Assembly (NCBI GenBank): GCA_002633025.1
Contig: NMRB01001672.1
Location: 68,094 to 132,093, forward strand
Source: Notospermus geniculatus
Lineage: Eukaryota > Nemertea > Pilidiophora > Heteronemertea > Lineidae
DNA length: 64,000 bases
Direction of reading: 5' to 3'
Position numbers and translations under genes: made by a program. Shown here one piece after another: positions 1 through 14,200 of the stretch; position 1 is the first letter of the stretch; each line of letters begins with the position of its first letter. The notes beneath the pieces were generated by a model that searched no databases, had not been told where the DNA came from, and worked only from the letters and a program-made list of their open reading frames with translations.

Positions 1-489
1 ATCACCCCCCCCCCCTTCAGTTTTTATTGCAGATTTGCACGAATCTCAGGACCCAACTTTTGGGCTCCCAAAAAACCGGATTTCCGGAAATTGCCGGAAA
101 ACTCTCATGCCTGATATATTAACTTGTATAAAATCAGTCGTACTGCCCATTTCTATGCCGTCCGTGAAAAATGCGAAGCACATTCGTTGACTACCGAGTT
201 GTCTGGTGTTATTTGTTTTTGTTATCGTATGGTTGTGTATAGGCCGAACTGATTGATATGCAGACGCCACTTCGTTGTACCTTGGAGGAATCATCCAAGG
301 TTGTACGTATTCGTCGTTTCGGTGGGCCCGCCATCTTGGTTTCTACAACGATTTTGTGCGCGCGCACTTATCTGGTGGGCAAACCAACGCACATGATTGG
401 TCGGGAGATTCGAATTTGCCTACCAGATGTAACTGCGCATACAGTTTGCAAGAAATCCAATATGGCGGGGCCCTCGAAACGATGAATAG

Positions 490-1421
490 TGTACAGTCAT
501 TGACATTAGTTTATCTACACCTACTACCTTGAATATTTCAAATACTACTGGGCCAATTTTAACACGGTTTGTACCACATGAAACTATATAACCTTGGTCA
601 TATTTCTGCATCAAACGTTTGGAAATTTGGAAATATCATAATTATGTAATACCTCATTAGAAAAACCCCTAAAAATCAACATTTTTATTATGGAATTTTT
701 TTGTGACTTTTGTTACAGGGTTGATAGAGTGGAAGTTTCTAAGGATTTTGAGCTTTGTTTCGTCAAAATATCTTGAGTGGTTGCTGAGATATTTGAGATT
801 ATCAAAATTTCGATATTTTGAGAATTTCCAATTTTTCAAAAAATTTTGATATTAGTAGACAGAGCTCACCTAGAAACGTAGGAGAATGAAGTTTTGGAAC
901 TTTCAGCGTAAACTGGTTGGAAGTTACAGCTGTCTTAAGTTAAAGAGTTTAGCATATCAACATTTTGATATTCTGAAAATATGAATATCTCGGCCCAGTT
1001 AAAGCAAAAAGTTCCAAAATTTTGTAAGCCCATATTCTGAGGTTAGCTTTAACTAATGACATCAAAATTTCCTGAAAAACACGAAAATCTCAAACTATCA
1101 AAATTTTGATAATCTCAAATATCTCAGCAACCACTTGAGATATTTTGATGAAACAAAGCCCAAAATCCTTAGAAAGTTCCATTCTATCAAAACTGCAACA
1201 AAAGTCAAAAAAAAATTCCATAATAAAAATGTTGATTTTTAGGGGGTTTTCTAATGAGCTATTACATAATTATGATATTTCCAAATTTCCAAAATTTTGA
1301 TGCAGAAATATGACCAAGGTTATATACTTTCATGTGGTACAAACCGTGTTAAAATTGGCCCAGTAGTATTTGAAATATTCAAGGTAGTAGGTGTAGATAA
1401 ACTAATGTCAATGACTGTACA
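490..1421. repeat. Large palindromic (foldback) transposon-like element
   Basis: The two ends are inverted copies of each other over about 380 bp per arm (490-870 and 1040-1421), starting at TGTACAGTCATTGACATTAG on the left and its complement on the right. The centre is AT-rich. The arms explain the mirrored ORFs at 420-614 (-) and 1297-1482 (+), which share most of their peptide. No transposase is seen, so this is a non-autonomous foldback or MITE-like element of unknown superfamily. Confidence 0.75.
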
Positions 1422-2184
1422 TCACGCTACTTTGTTGAGCCATTTGATTTTTGATCCGTTTTGGACTGAATGCATCTTCTAGGAATGTCTTACAAATAAC
1501 AGATTTGTATCAAAATTGCCATTTTTGCATGGTATTAAATCCAAAACGTATTAGGCCCACGCGTTGCGCAAATCGAGCAATCGTTATAATTCCTTCGTTT
1601 ATAAGCAATTTGGCAACGTCCGTTTAATACAACGTTATATATTCGTGGAATTCTTATTAGATTATACATGTATAATTAACATCATCATACTTCGCATGTT
1701 TTGCCAAAGATTATTTCGATTTTTCTTTTCACTGCATGCATTTTCATCACAAACCAAAAAATATCGTATCGGGTATGATTCATGAAAGAAACTTGGTACC
1801 GTATTGTTTTGGTTAACTTAAGTAGATTTTCAATTGTATGGGCTGGTTCCTGTCCAAACCACCCACCTATACTCAGGTGGCAGCCCATCGATGCTTTTGC
1901 AGGTTCAATATTTTGTATTCATGCATTTCGTTTCCGATTTTCACGCAAACTGATATCGGTATTTGTTTCTCAATTATTTTCATATTGTACATGTAAATTG
2001 GAATAAATTGTGTACATGTAATTGCATGCATTTATTAACCTACATTTGCACGAATGCGATTCCACAATGTAATATTGTCGCATCCATTTTTTTCTGGTCG
2101 AAATGTAAATAAAATGCAAATAAATGTTAGTTTATTGTTTGATCAAGTCTTTTCCTGTATTTCTTGGTGTTGTATCCAAAGCAC

Positions 2185-2332
2185 AGGCGCCTCTTGAGTC
2201 GAGTACGGGATCAGGGTTAAACTCGGGGTAGGGCATGGGTGGGGATTGATGGGAGGTAGGCCTAGGCTCCGTACCCCATGTTTAGCCCCTACCGTAGCCC
2301 AAGACCCCGAGTTCAACCGTGATAGGCGCCTC
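2185..2332. repeat. Short inverted-repeat element
   Basis: The ends are imperfect inverted repeats (AGGCGCCT at both termini, and ATCAGGGTTAAACTCGGGG inside the left end matched by its complement at the right). Total length is about 150 bp with no coding capacity. Confidence 0.55.
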
Positions 2333-2376
2333 TGAGAGTCCTCAGTTGGCTTATGTCCCGGGACTTGTATATTATA

Positions 2377-2494
2377 TTCGCAAAGCCTCCGAAGTGCCAA
2401 CGCGAACGTCTATCCTTTTAAGTGTTCGGTGGTCTCTTCGTGGCATCGAACAATGGGTTTGGCGTTCGCGTTGGCGTTTCGGGGGCTTTGCGAA
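2377..2494. repeat. Palindromic MITE, copy 1
   Basis: TTCGCAAAGCC at the left end pairs with GGCTTTGCGAA at the right end, and the inner arms around GCGAACG continue the palindrome. A related half copy lies at 4691-4775, so this is a dispersed family. Confidence 0.65.
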
Positions 2495-2674
2495 AACTCC
2501 TAATACCTCCATGGATCAACATTCCCTCAACTCAATGTACTGGCCGCCATGGTTGCGCGATCTATAATATGGTTGGTGACGCTGGTCACGTGATCAGTTG
2601 TACGATCCTCCTTAATACCCTCCTCCATCGAGTACGGGTTCCGAGTCCGAACTATTCATACTTTGCGTGTTGCG

Positions 2675-2776
2675 CTTTGCGCGTGTCCGTTTCCTATGTA
2701 TATGAATGCGTAGTAGAAAAAGGAATTTTGTTGTTGGTACCAGACATGAACACAGGGAACGGACAAGCGCAAAGCC
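2675..2776. repeat. Short hairpin element
   Basis: CTTTGCGCGTGTCCGTTTCC at the left pairs imperfectly with the GGAACGGACAAGCGCAAAG end at the right, giving a ~100 bp hairpin. It underlies much of the non-coding ORF 2612-3088 (-). Confidence 0.5.
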
Positions 2777-3476
2777 CAAAACGGAGAAGTATGAATTGGT
2801 CTTTATAAATTCGCCAGAAATTCCAGTATGCTTTATTGGCGCAGTAGACTGGTTTCTTACCCTCCGCGACGCTCCTCCAGTACTCGTAGCGGAGCCTGCA
2901 TGTACGAGGGCAAGCGACCAGTCTATTATTTGCTCATTGGGACGAGGTTGAGGAAATGGAGTGGTCGCAGAAGCTGCTCTCGCGATTTTCCTGCTGTAAA
3001 ATAATGGCGACTGCTTATCCAAGTCAAGAAAGTCGCCCTTTAAAAAAGCCCCGTTTAGGCCCGCCGGGTGTATATCCACAAGAACCAAAACAAAAAGAAG
3101 TAAGTTTGATACTAGACCTTTGATTTAAACTGTAATTTCCAATTTCTAGCTATGTAGATTTTGCGTAAAACCTGCTTGAAAAGTGCCGCTGAGCCTTTTG
3201 TTTTGAAGCGGACATAGAAACATCTCTGTACAAAATGTACGTGCAATGTACAGGTCAGCTGTGAGGGGAAGTAGGCCTAGCCTACATGTGCATGTAAGGA
3301 GCTGTACTGAATCAATGATTGTGTGTGTGTGTGTGCCGTGTCTGTTTTTCATCTCACTATTAGTCTATGTTAGGCCGGTGCTGTGTCCATGGCGTACCGG
3401 TAGGGCCTACAAAACACAATTTTAATTGTAACAGAAACACTCAAACAGGAAACTGAGACTGAGCGGTCGCACTATT

Positions 3477-3602
3477 TACCGACAACTACCGTCAACTACC
3501 GACAACTACCGTCAACTGCCGACAACTACCGACAACTAGAGTTTAATTACCGACAACTAGAGTTTAATTACCGACAACTACAGGCAACTGCCGACAACTG
3601 AG
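3477..3602. repeat. Minisatellite, unit CCGACAACTA / CCGTCAACTA
   Basis: About nine imperfect tandem copies of a 10-mer related to CCGACAACTA, with an interspersed longer unit containing GAGTTTAATTA. Confidence 0.8.
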
Positions 3603-4690
3603 GTTTATTTCACAAAAAAATAATTTTTTGGCTAATTTTTTTAAACTTTCGTTGATATCAGGAATTTTCTGCTTTCAGTTCATAGAGTGCAGCACCTAGC
3701 CTAAGGCCGTGTAAAAATAGTTGGTTATCATCCTTCCACTCTCAGTTTTCTGAGGAGGGCGCGGGGAGGATTTAAAAAAAAATTTTTATTGAGCTTGAGA
3801 GGATGTTACCATTGTAATGAGGAACCCGCCCTGCGGTTTATCCCGACAGGTCGGCGGTGCGAGCGATTGTACCGAAACGACGTCATTGACGTTGTTTTAG
3901 GTGTTGACGTTGCGTCATGAAAAAATTTCCTGTACATTTTTCTACAGGAAGAATGACACAAATGACGCTGTCCTTATCGCTATCGGATCTCTTAATTTTA
4001 AGAAAAAAAGGAATGAGTTTAAAAGAAAATTTCATCTGCTACACGAGATGATGTAAGTTTTACTGCCATGCGACCAACACAAATGGTTTATTTTCACGCC
4101 AGAAATAAATGGAAATAACGTTAGAAAAAAGAGATTTCGGTCACATCGCTCGCAGCGCCACGTTGTGACGTTAGTTCCGCGGGTAATTCCAAGTATATAG
4201 GTAGGAATTGTTCAATAATAAACCACTTTCTAACCATGAAAACTGTTGTGTGTTGTTAATTATTCAAGCATCATTGAGGAGGGGGTGATTTCCATGGTGG
4301 GAGGGGATGCTAACCACCTATTTTTTATATGGCCTAATTCCTCTAAGAGCCGTCTATTATGTCTAACGTTAGGCCTATTAGACCCGAGTAGGCCTAGGCG
4401 TAGCCTACTGAAAATGGGTGGCGTCCACTAGAGCACCGACAAGATTAGGAAGGGTTGCGGAAGCAAATTATGCCATTTCAGCATCCTCCGCGTCAGACAC
4501 GAAAAAAAGTGTGCGAATCATCGTTTCCTGGGACATTTACGACGAATCTCTGCAGACATACCCGAGTGTCCTAGGAATCAATCGTGAAGGGCGCGTAGCA
4601 GGACAGCGCGCGGGACACATCCAGGATCACACCAGGAGTGGTAAAATCATGGACTAGGAAAATCGGGTAGATATGCGGACAATAGAGAGT

Positions 4691-4775
4691 TTTCGCAAAG
4701 CCCCCGAAACGCCAACCCCATTGTTCGATGCCACCGAGAGAGCACCGAACAATAGGATAGACGTTCGCGTTGTTT
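4691..4775. repeat. Palindromic MITE family, copy 2 (partial)
   Basis: Contains TTCGCAAAGCCCCCGAAACG, the ATTGTTCGATGCCACC core and GATAGACGTTCGCGTT, all matching parts of the element at 2377-2494 in the opposite orientation. Only one complete end is seen. Confidence 0.55.
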
Positions 4776-5092
4776 GGCTAGACCCACACAATAGATAAAC
4801 GTCGTCGTAGGGCCTAACCGGGCGCTTGCGAATCCTCCCTATTGAATCACTACCAACTTGAGGTTAGATGGATATCAATTTACGGTATGTGGTGACCCGG
4901 TGTGGTGAACTTATGTAAGAGATGCGCAGACAAATATGCGGTTTGCCTCTCTGAAACAAGCGTGGTCGGCAGTGGGTGGTGCCGAACAGCTAGTGTCTTT
5001 CAGGGATACTGATTGAGAGAATGTTTATTTGTATGATTTTTGGAAAGTTTGGAGCTTTATTTGCCCTAAATGGCGCGTTTCTCGAGAGTAAA

Positions 5093-5241
5093 GGCCCGAA
5101 CCCACTGACGCGTTTTCCCGCAGCGGGAAAACGCAGCGGCAGAAAATGTTTTGTTAAAAGGCAACGGACCGAGAATATAACAAAGAATTTGCCGGGCGGT
5201 GATGAAACCGCGGCGGGAAAACGCGACAGTGGGTTCGGGCC
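5093..5241. repeat. MITE with GGCCCGAACCCACTG ends
   Basis: GGCCCGAACCCACTG at the left is matched by CAGTGGGTTCGGGCC at the right, and the inner CGCGTTTTCCCGC / GCGGGAAAACGCG arms extend the palindrome. It is ~149 bp and directly abuts the next element. Confidence 0.75.
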
Positions 5242-5242
5242 A

Positions 5243-5379
5243 TAAGGGCTGATTCATACTCGCTTGCGGACCGTCAAGCGCATGAAACTGATCGCAGGTT
5301 TCCACGACGTGAATGTGCACACGCAGTGAAATTGATCATAGTCGGCGCAAAATCCGGACGGAGTATGAATCAGCCTTAA
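5243..5379. repeat. MITE with GCTGATTCATACTC ends
   Basis: TAAGGGCTGATTCATACTC at the left and GAGTATGAATCAGCCTTAA at the right form terminal inverted repeats of about 19 bp around a ~100 bp core. It lies just inside the first intron of the eIF4A3 gene. Confidence 0.75.
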
Positions 5380-5519
5380 CAGGTAGTAAAAGTTAGAAAG
5401 TTGTTTNCGCGCATGACGCGTGCGCACAGACGCAGACGAGACGGAATTTTTGAATATTCCGACAAATTGACCAGGAATAAAATGGGAAATACGGACGGAT
5501 TACGGGACTCCATACTCAC

Positions 5520-5655
5520 CATATGCATAAATCCCTCGCAGGAGATCCTCTCGGATTCCCATATTATCAAAAGTTGGGACAACTTCCACATCTTCACTGG
5601 TTTCAAACTCGATATTTTTCAAGTCATCGGGCATCACACGCCGTGAGGACGACAT
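5520..5655 (-). CDS. EIF4A3: eIF4A3 first coding exon (partial gene)
   Basis: The reverse strand from 5655 encodes an N-terminus of about 45 residues starting [18 protein letters not shown] and ending [12 protein letters not shown], followed by a GGTGAGT donor in phase 1. This matches the start of eIF4A-III, the DEAD-box ATPase that anchors the exon-junction complex on spliced mRNA; the family has EFETSE...[17 protein letters not shown] just before the Q motif. The helicase core is not found in the 5.5 kb downstream on this strand, so the remaining exons lie beyond the left edge, or the gene is broken or mis-assembled here. It is head-to-head with PSMC1 (267 bp between start codons). Confidence 0.85.
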
Positions 5656-5922
5656 TTTGTCTGGATTCAGGAAGATCGGCACCAGCGGTAACGCAATGAT
5701 CAATTTCAGGTATTTGACAAACTATGATACTTTAATCCAATAATGTGTACTTTATTTTCAAATATTTTTATTACTTGCATCATATGCTGCTCTGTATTAA
5801 ATAAATATCAATTTTGAGAGTCTAGATAATAAAAATTGCAATTACAAAACATCGGGTAAAACGCGAAGAAAGATAATTGTTCCATCTACCGTCTAACTGA
5901 AGACATCGACCGGCTTCTCGCC
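5656..5922. promoter_or_regulatory. Bidirectional promoter, eIF4A3 / PSMC1
   Basis: This 267 bp AT-rich gap separates the divergent start codons of eIF4A3 (-) and PSMC1 (+), so it must hold both 5' UTRs and transcription starts unless unseen leader exons exist. No clear TATA box position can be assigned. Inferred from gene order only. Confidence 0.6.
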
Positions 5923-9180
<3,258 letters not shown>

Positions 9181-9559
9181 GCAATCTGGGGGATTATCAC
9201 TTCGGAATGGACAGTGATGGGCAACATTCGTTTATGTGCATTACATGTACATGTATGATGGTTGGTTGCCATGCATACATTTGAACTCTTTCATAATATG
9301 TATCTGTGCAATGGTACCAACATCATTGAGTGTGGTAATATCTGCCTTTCCTCTGCACAGCTCATGACTTACGTCATGTCTGTGTCATGGACAGATTCAG
9401 CAGTTATTTCGGATAGCCCCATACTCTCCTCGTGAATACAACTGTTATATTAGTGTGTGAAGTTTTCTGCCTGTAAAATACGATCAATATTAACATAAAC
9501 TGGTGTACATTTGTACCAACTTCTTACTCATGAGAACTCGTGGCGGAACATAATGCCTG

Positions 9560-9565
9560 AATAAA
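9560..9565 (+). terminator. PSMC1 polyadenylation signal
   Basis: AATAAA lies 380 bp after the PSMC1 stop codon, the first canonical signal downstream. Confidence 0.6.
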
Positions 9566-9727
9566 ATTCTTAGTGTAAAATGACCTGCTTGCCTTTCTTG
9601 TTCACTGTAAATGGATCCTGTATTGAAAATCCCAAAACCACTGACACAAACTGTCCCAGGACAATTCATGTGGACCCTGTCTATCCATGGATACTTCATA
9701 CAGTTCTCTAAATCCATGGAGAATTTA

Positions 9728-9793
9728 TCCCCCCAAAGACACTGTTTGATAACTGAATCATCCCCCCAAAGACACTGTTTGATAACTGAATCA
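9728..9793. repeat. 33-bp tandem duplication
   Basis: Two identical head-to-tail copies of a 33 bp unit starting TCCCCCCAAAGACACTG, in the narrow gap between the PSMC1 and TANGO1 3' ends. Confidence 0.9.
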
Positions 9794-9958
9794 ATGGACA
9801 GGACATCTGTCCCAATATGTATGCACAAACAAGCCTTGGCATCACAATACAGAACAGAAAGAATATACCAAGGCACACAAACAAGTTCAAGGAATACAAC
9901 AAACAAGTTCAAGGAAGATGACAGACACAAAGCTGTTCTAAAGTTATCATTTTCATGA

Positions 9959-9964
9959 TTTATT
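9959..9964 (-). terminator. Candidate TANGO1 polyadenylation signal
   Basis: TTTATT on the plus strand reads AATAAA on the minus strand, about 1.25 kb past the TANGO1 stop codon. It would give a ~1.25 kb 3' UTR with the convergent PSMC1 signal ~400 bp away. The UTR in between (9965-11212) shows no gene; one N lies at 10031. Confidence 0.4.
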
Positions 9965-11212
9965 GTCATAAAATTACATCCCCATGAGCTAACAACATTC
10001 ATTGATAGCGTAGAATTATTTACACAGAAANTAAATATTTTCACATTTCCTTATCACGAGTTCGGAAATTGCACGTGGCCGCTTAGTAGTAAAGCACCGT
10101 CAACATAATCGGCCATTATTTACAGATGTACGGAACAAACAGTCGCTCACCTGACTCTACCACTTTGTAGCCAAGTCTTGAGTTGTTCTGCATTGCAAAG
10201 GCATATATCTCGGTAAATGTACATGTACACACCCCTCAACATAAGTGACAATTGACTACAAGAAGCTATAATACAGGTGCATTAGATTACAACTGACACG
10301 ATGCCAGTCTGTACACAGTCATTGCTTGTCACTTGTATTGAGAGGTAATGAGCCCAGACACGGTCGACTTCTAATACACAGTGTACAGTGCATCAGAGCT
10401 ATGACGTGACTGTAGCATTCAAGACTCGGGCTTACATGTAGGCTAAGATGTCGAATAATCAGGAGCAATAATGTTCCTACATCTACCTGGCAACAACCTC
10501 TTCCAAACAGCATCACAAAACAACATAAACAATATTAACACTGAAGCCATGCAATGCATGTGAACAGAAACATACTAAATACTGGTAGCTTGACTATGAA
10601 ATCTCGATCCCGGATAATGTACAGTGGTGTTGAACAGTATACCCCATCACCAATATGGGCTTATCATTTATACACCAAAAGCCCAATTCTAGAAATGCAG
10701 GCCTCCCAACACCTCAGAAAGACAATGTCGAAACCTGGAATGTTAACCATCATTATACTCTATTCTGTTTCTTACTAAATGCAGACAAGCACCACGTCTT
10801 TTAGCAGTTAACATCAGCTTGACAGATATGGGGTCAGAGACATCTATCAGAGGCCATGATGACTATAGCACAGTGCATGATCAAAGTTACATCTTGAGTG
10901 ACAAAGTTTTTTAAACTGGATTATTGTACTGAACACTCGGCACATGATTTCCACTCTAGCTTACGCTCGTCTCACTCCAAACATGCACCAACTGAAGTAG
11001 TGTAACTACCTGTATTGAAACGTGACACAGCAGACACCGGCCACAGATAAACCCACCCCCATTCCCGAAAGTCACACTCCAAAACAGAGTGCACCGGGCT
11101 CGGCACTTTTGGAACCGTTATTATCAGCCAACAAGAAAATGCCACGCTCAATATATGCATCTAAATGACTGAAGATATGGTATGACAGAATGATGAGGTG
11201 AGGAGAATGACA

Positions 11213-14200
11213 CTACACAAAGCTTTGTTGGCGTTCCCGTGGTGGCGGAGGTCCGTAGTGATCTCTGTCGTAGTCTTGTGGTGGAAGTGACGGTGGACGC
11301 TCATAGGGTGGTGGAATGGATGGCGGTCGACCGGGACCTAGAACAAGAAACAGACCAATTATCATCTGGTTTTTGGCATTTCCTTCAGTTTCTACTAAAT
11401 TGAATGAAGTGAAATCAAAGATTGAACTGAATGAGGAAATCAGCTAGTTGTTTGAGAGAAATTAATGAGTGGTGTTTATCACATTCATTATCAAAAAGTA
11501 AGGGATGCATCTCGGCAAACTCAATCTTCTTCTGTAAAGTAACTAAAAACATAACCTACCCGTATTAAGAACTAAAAGATTAATACAGGGTCTGCGTCCC
11601 CATAATCTAAAGCAGATATTAGCTATTGTTATATCTACATGTAAGTGTACACTGTCTTTACCATGACGCTATCATATCACTAACAGATAAGGTAGAGAAA
11701 GACGGAGTACATTGTAACAGCCTATATTAGTGTGAGGGAGGGGCCTCACTCAGACTCCTGAATATTGCAATGAACATGCGTCTAACTCATTACAGCTCGT
11801 TCATTACTGATCATGCACAAACTAAACAGAAATGTGAAATCCTGCATTGACAAAGTCATACTGGGCAGAAATAAGAGAAATCTGCGATCAGGAATCAAAT
11901 AAAAGTGCCACACTACATAAGAGTTTTCTTCTGCAAGTTGGGCAACTCAGGCGTAGAAAACTTTTGGCAGTCGTTTGTGTCACTGGTCTCGGTGTAGGTC
12001 GAAAGGAACCAAAAACAGTGAATTTCTCATTGCAAACCAACTGGCATGAGAAAACTCCCACATGGTGCAGCGCCTTCAGAAAGCTATAGCACTGAATCAC
12101 CAAAGACAAAGTACCAAGATTTCCTTATCAAATTCATTGCCAAAACTACATGAAGTTGTGAGTGTTCGTCAACCCCATGCAGCAGCTGACTAGGTTTGTG
12201 AATCAATAACAGTGGCAGACAGAATCAACCTAAGCCCATGCATTAGGCCTCTATTACATAGGAGCACCAGTATACGGTATACGAAAACAGCGGTTAACAA
12301 AGGCTTCAAAACAAATGATTCACGACCGTAAAGCCATTGTTAACTGGCATTTTCATATACCGTATACTTCTATGTAACAGGGGCCTTACCATCACATTCA
12401 CCATCAAATGATCAAAACTTATGCAGTTGAAGGGATAACACACCATGCTTTGTAACTGAAAAGTGTCTGAGGAAGACCCCGGTTGGGGTCGAAAATTTGC
12501 AAGATTCTGGAAGCTGACTTCTTGATATTTATGCTTTGTAACCAAAATAACCTTTAGTGCTTTTTCGAATGGCATGACTGGCCGAGGCACATAAAGAGGA
12601 CGCGACAACCAGCTATGCCATGGGGTCGGTCCCCCCATAGCCAGTTTATGAGTTATTCCATTTAGGCGATCGCCCCCCCCCCAAGCTCAGTACATGTTCC
12701 CATTGTACCTACAATGCAATGACCTACAGTTTTCTACTGGTCGGTTCCACCCACAACAATGACACACGTATGGGTCCAACAAGACCAAGTGATGAGAGAG
12801 TCCATGATCTTTGTAAAGATATCTAATGTGATGTGAATCCACTAACACCGAATAGTGTTAAGAACCAGACCACCATCAGTAAGGCTTTAAAAGGAGCATG
12901 ATATGGGTGCCAAGTCAGGAAGCTAAAATACCCAGAAAGTAAGGACTAGAGTTTGTGAAGGCTGTGATTAGAACAAGCAAGTTGAGGAATCACGCTATGT
13001 TACCTGACTAGAATCATCGCTTAGGGGTGGATGTGGACTTTGGTCCTGATGTAGTGAAAATGGACAGAGTTAAGTAGATTTTGGAGATATACCAGTAGTA
13101 CCATCACCAGACAATGTCTGACATTCATACACAATAAGTACATTTAGTTTGTTACTTCCACGACCTCTCTGATTTTGAACATAAACCGTAGATCATTTCA
13201 AGGGGAGTGGCCGTATTACCAAATTGTGTAGTTTAAACATTACGTGACCGACACAGAAGATTGAGTATATCTAGTTATCATGTCGGAATACATATGAGAC
13301 AGTCTTCAACCTTCAACGAAATGTACCAGAAACAAATTGAACAGAAGCAAGAACTGAAATGAAGAGTGCAAGTAAACATCTCTGCCACTTTTGATGAAAC
13401 TAACGAAATCCCACAGGCTCTGGCAGAGTACAACACATTGATGTAGGATACTGTACGGCAGATTGCCACTGGTAACTAAAGAGATACCACATATATGAGC
13501 ATACTGGAAGATCCCAAACCCACCACAGTAAGCTGAAACATTACGCTTATTGTGTACACTGACCTTGTCTATCTAGATATGGCTCAGGAGGAAACGGCTC
13601 TCGTCTCGGCAGTGGAGGTCCCCTTGGCGGCCCAGGGTAAGGCGGGCCACCGGGCCCCATCCGTGGTGGTGGCGGCATATCTGGTCTAAACGGGGGAGAC
13701 CGGCTATCTGGGCCAAACCTCTCAGGTGGAGGAGGATAGCGTCGATCAGGGTCTCTGTCGAATGGCGGAGATGGATCCATTGATGGTCTGCGATCTGGTA
13801 AAGGTGGAGAGCGCATGTCACCCATTGGTGGAGGCCCTCGGCGATCCAATGGTGGCGGCAGTGGCCTGTCCATTGGTAGACGTCCCGGAGGAGGTAGCGG
13901 CCGATCTGGTGGAGGGAATGGCCGCCGATCCAGAGGAGGAGGGGGTAATCGATCAAAGTTCGGAGAACCTAGTTCACCATCCCTGCAACAGACAGAAAAT
14001 GTACATGAAACTTCAGGACGGAGGAGTGCAAATTTGCTAACACCTGAGGAGATCAGGCTCCTGGTAGATGTCTCTCTTTAGCCGTCAGCGTTTCCCAAAA
14101 ATCAAACCACAAAGCAGCAGGACACCACAAACAGAAGGACAGTAAGTGTCAGTCATTAGGTCTGCATGTTGATAGGCAATCTAACAGAACCAAAGGATCT

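Larger units (their letters stand above)
1..5519. other. Repeat-rich region with no recognisable gene
   Basis: No conserved coding exon was recognised on either strand, although it should hold the remaining exons of the eIF4A3 gene if that gene is intact. It contains a ~930 bp palindromic element, several short inverted-repeat elements, a CCGACAACTA minisatellite, a (TG)n run near 3319-3334 and a poly-C run at 5-15. The ORFs at 46-614, 2143-3088 and 4246-4657 show no domain and overlap repeats, so I treat them as chance. One unresolved base (N) lies at 5407. Confidence 0.6.

Noticed and set aside
420-1482. Two ORFs sharing a 40-residue peptide on opposite strands
   Set aside because: The shared peptide is explained by the inverted arms of the foldback element; no domain.
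2612-3088. 158-aa minus-strand ORF
   Set aside because: No recognisable domain, overlaps a hairpin repeat and lacks supporting splice or start context.
3477-3602. CRISPR-like array
   Set aside because: The 10-mers are contiguous without unique spacers; this is a eukaryotic minisatellite.
13726-14081. Plus-strand ORFs of 104 and 88 aa
   Set aside because: They are shadows of the Pro-rich TANGO1 exon 24 on the opposite strand.
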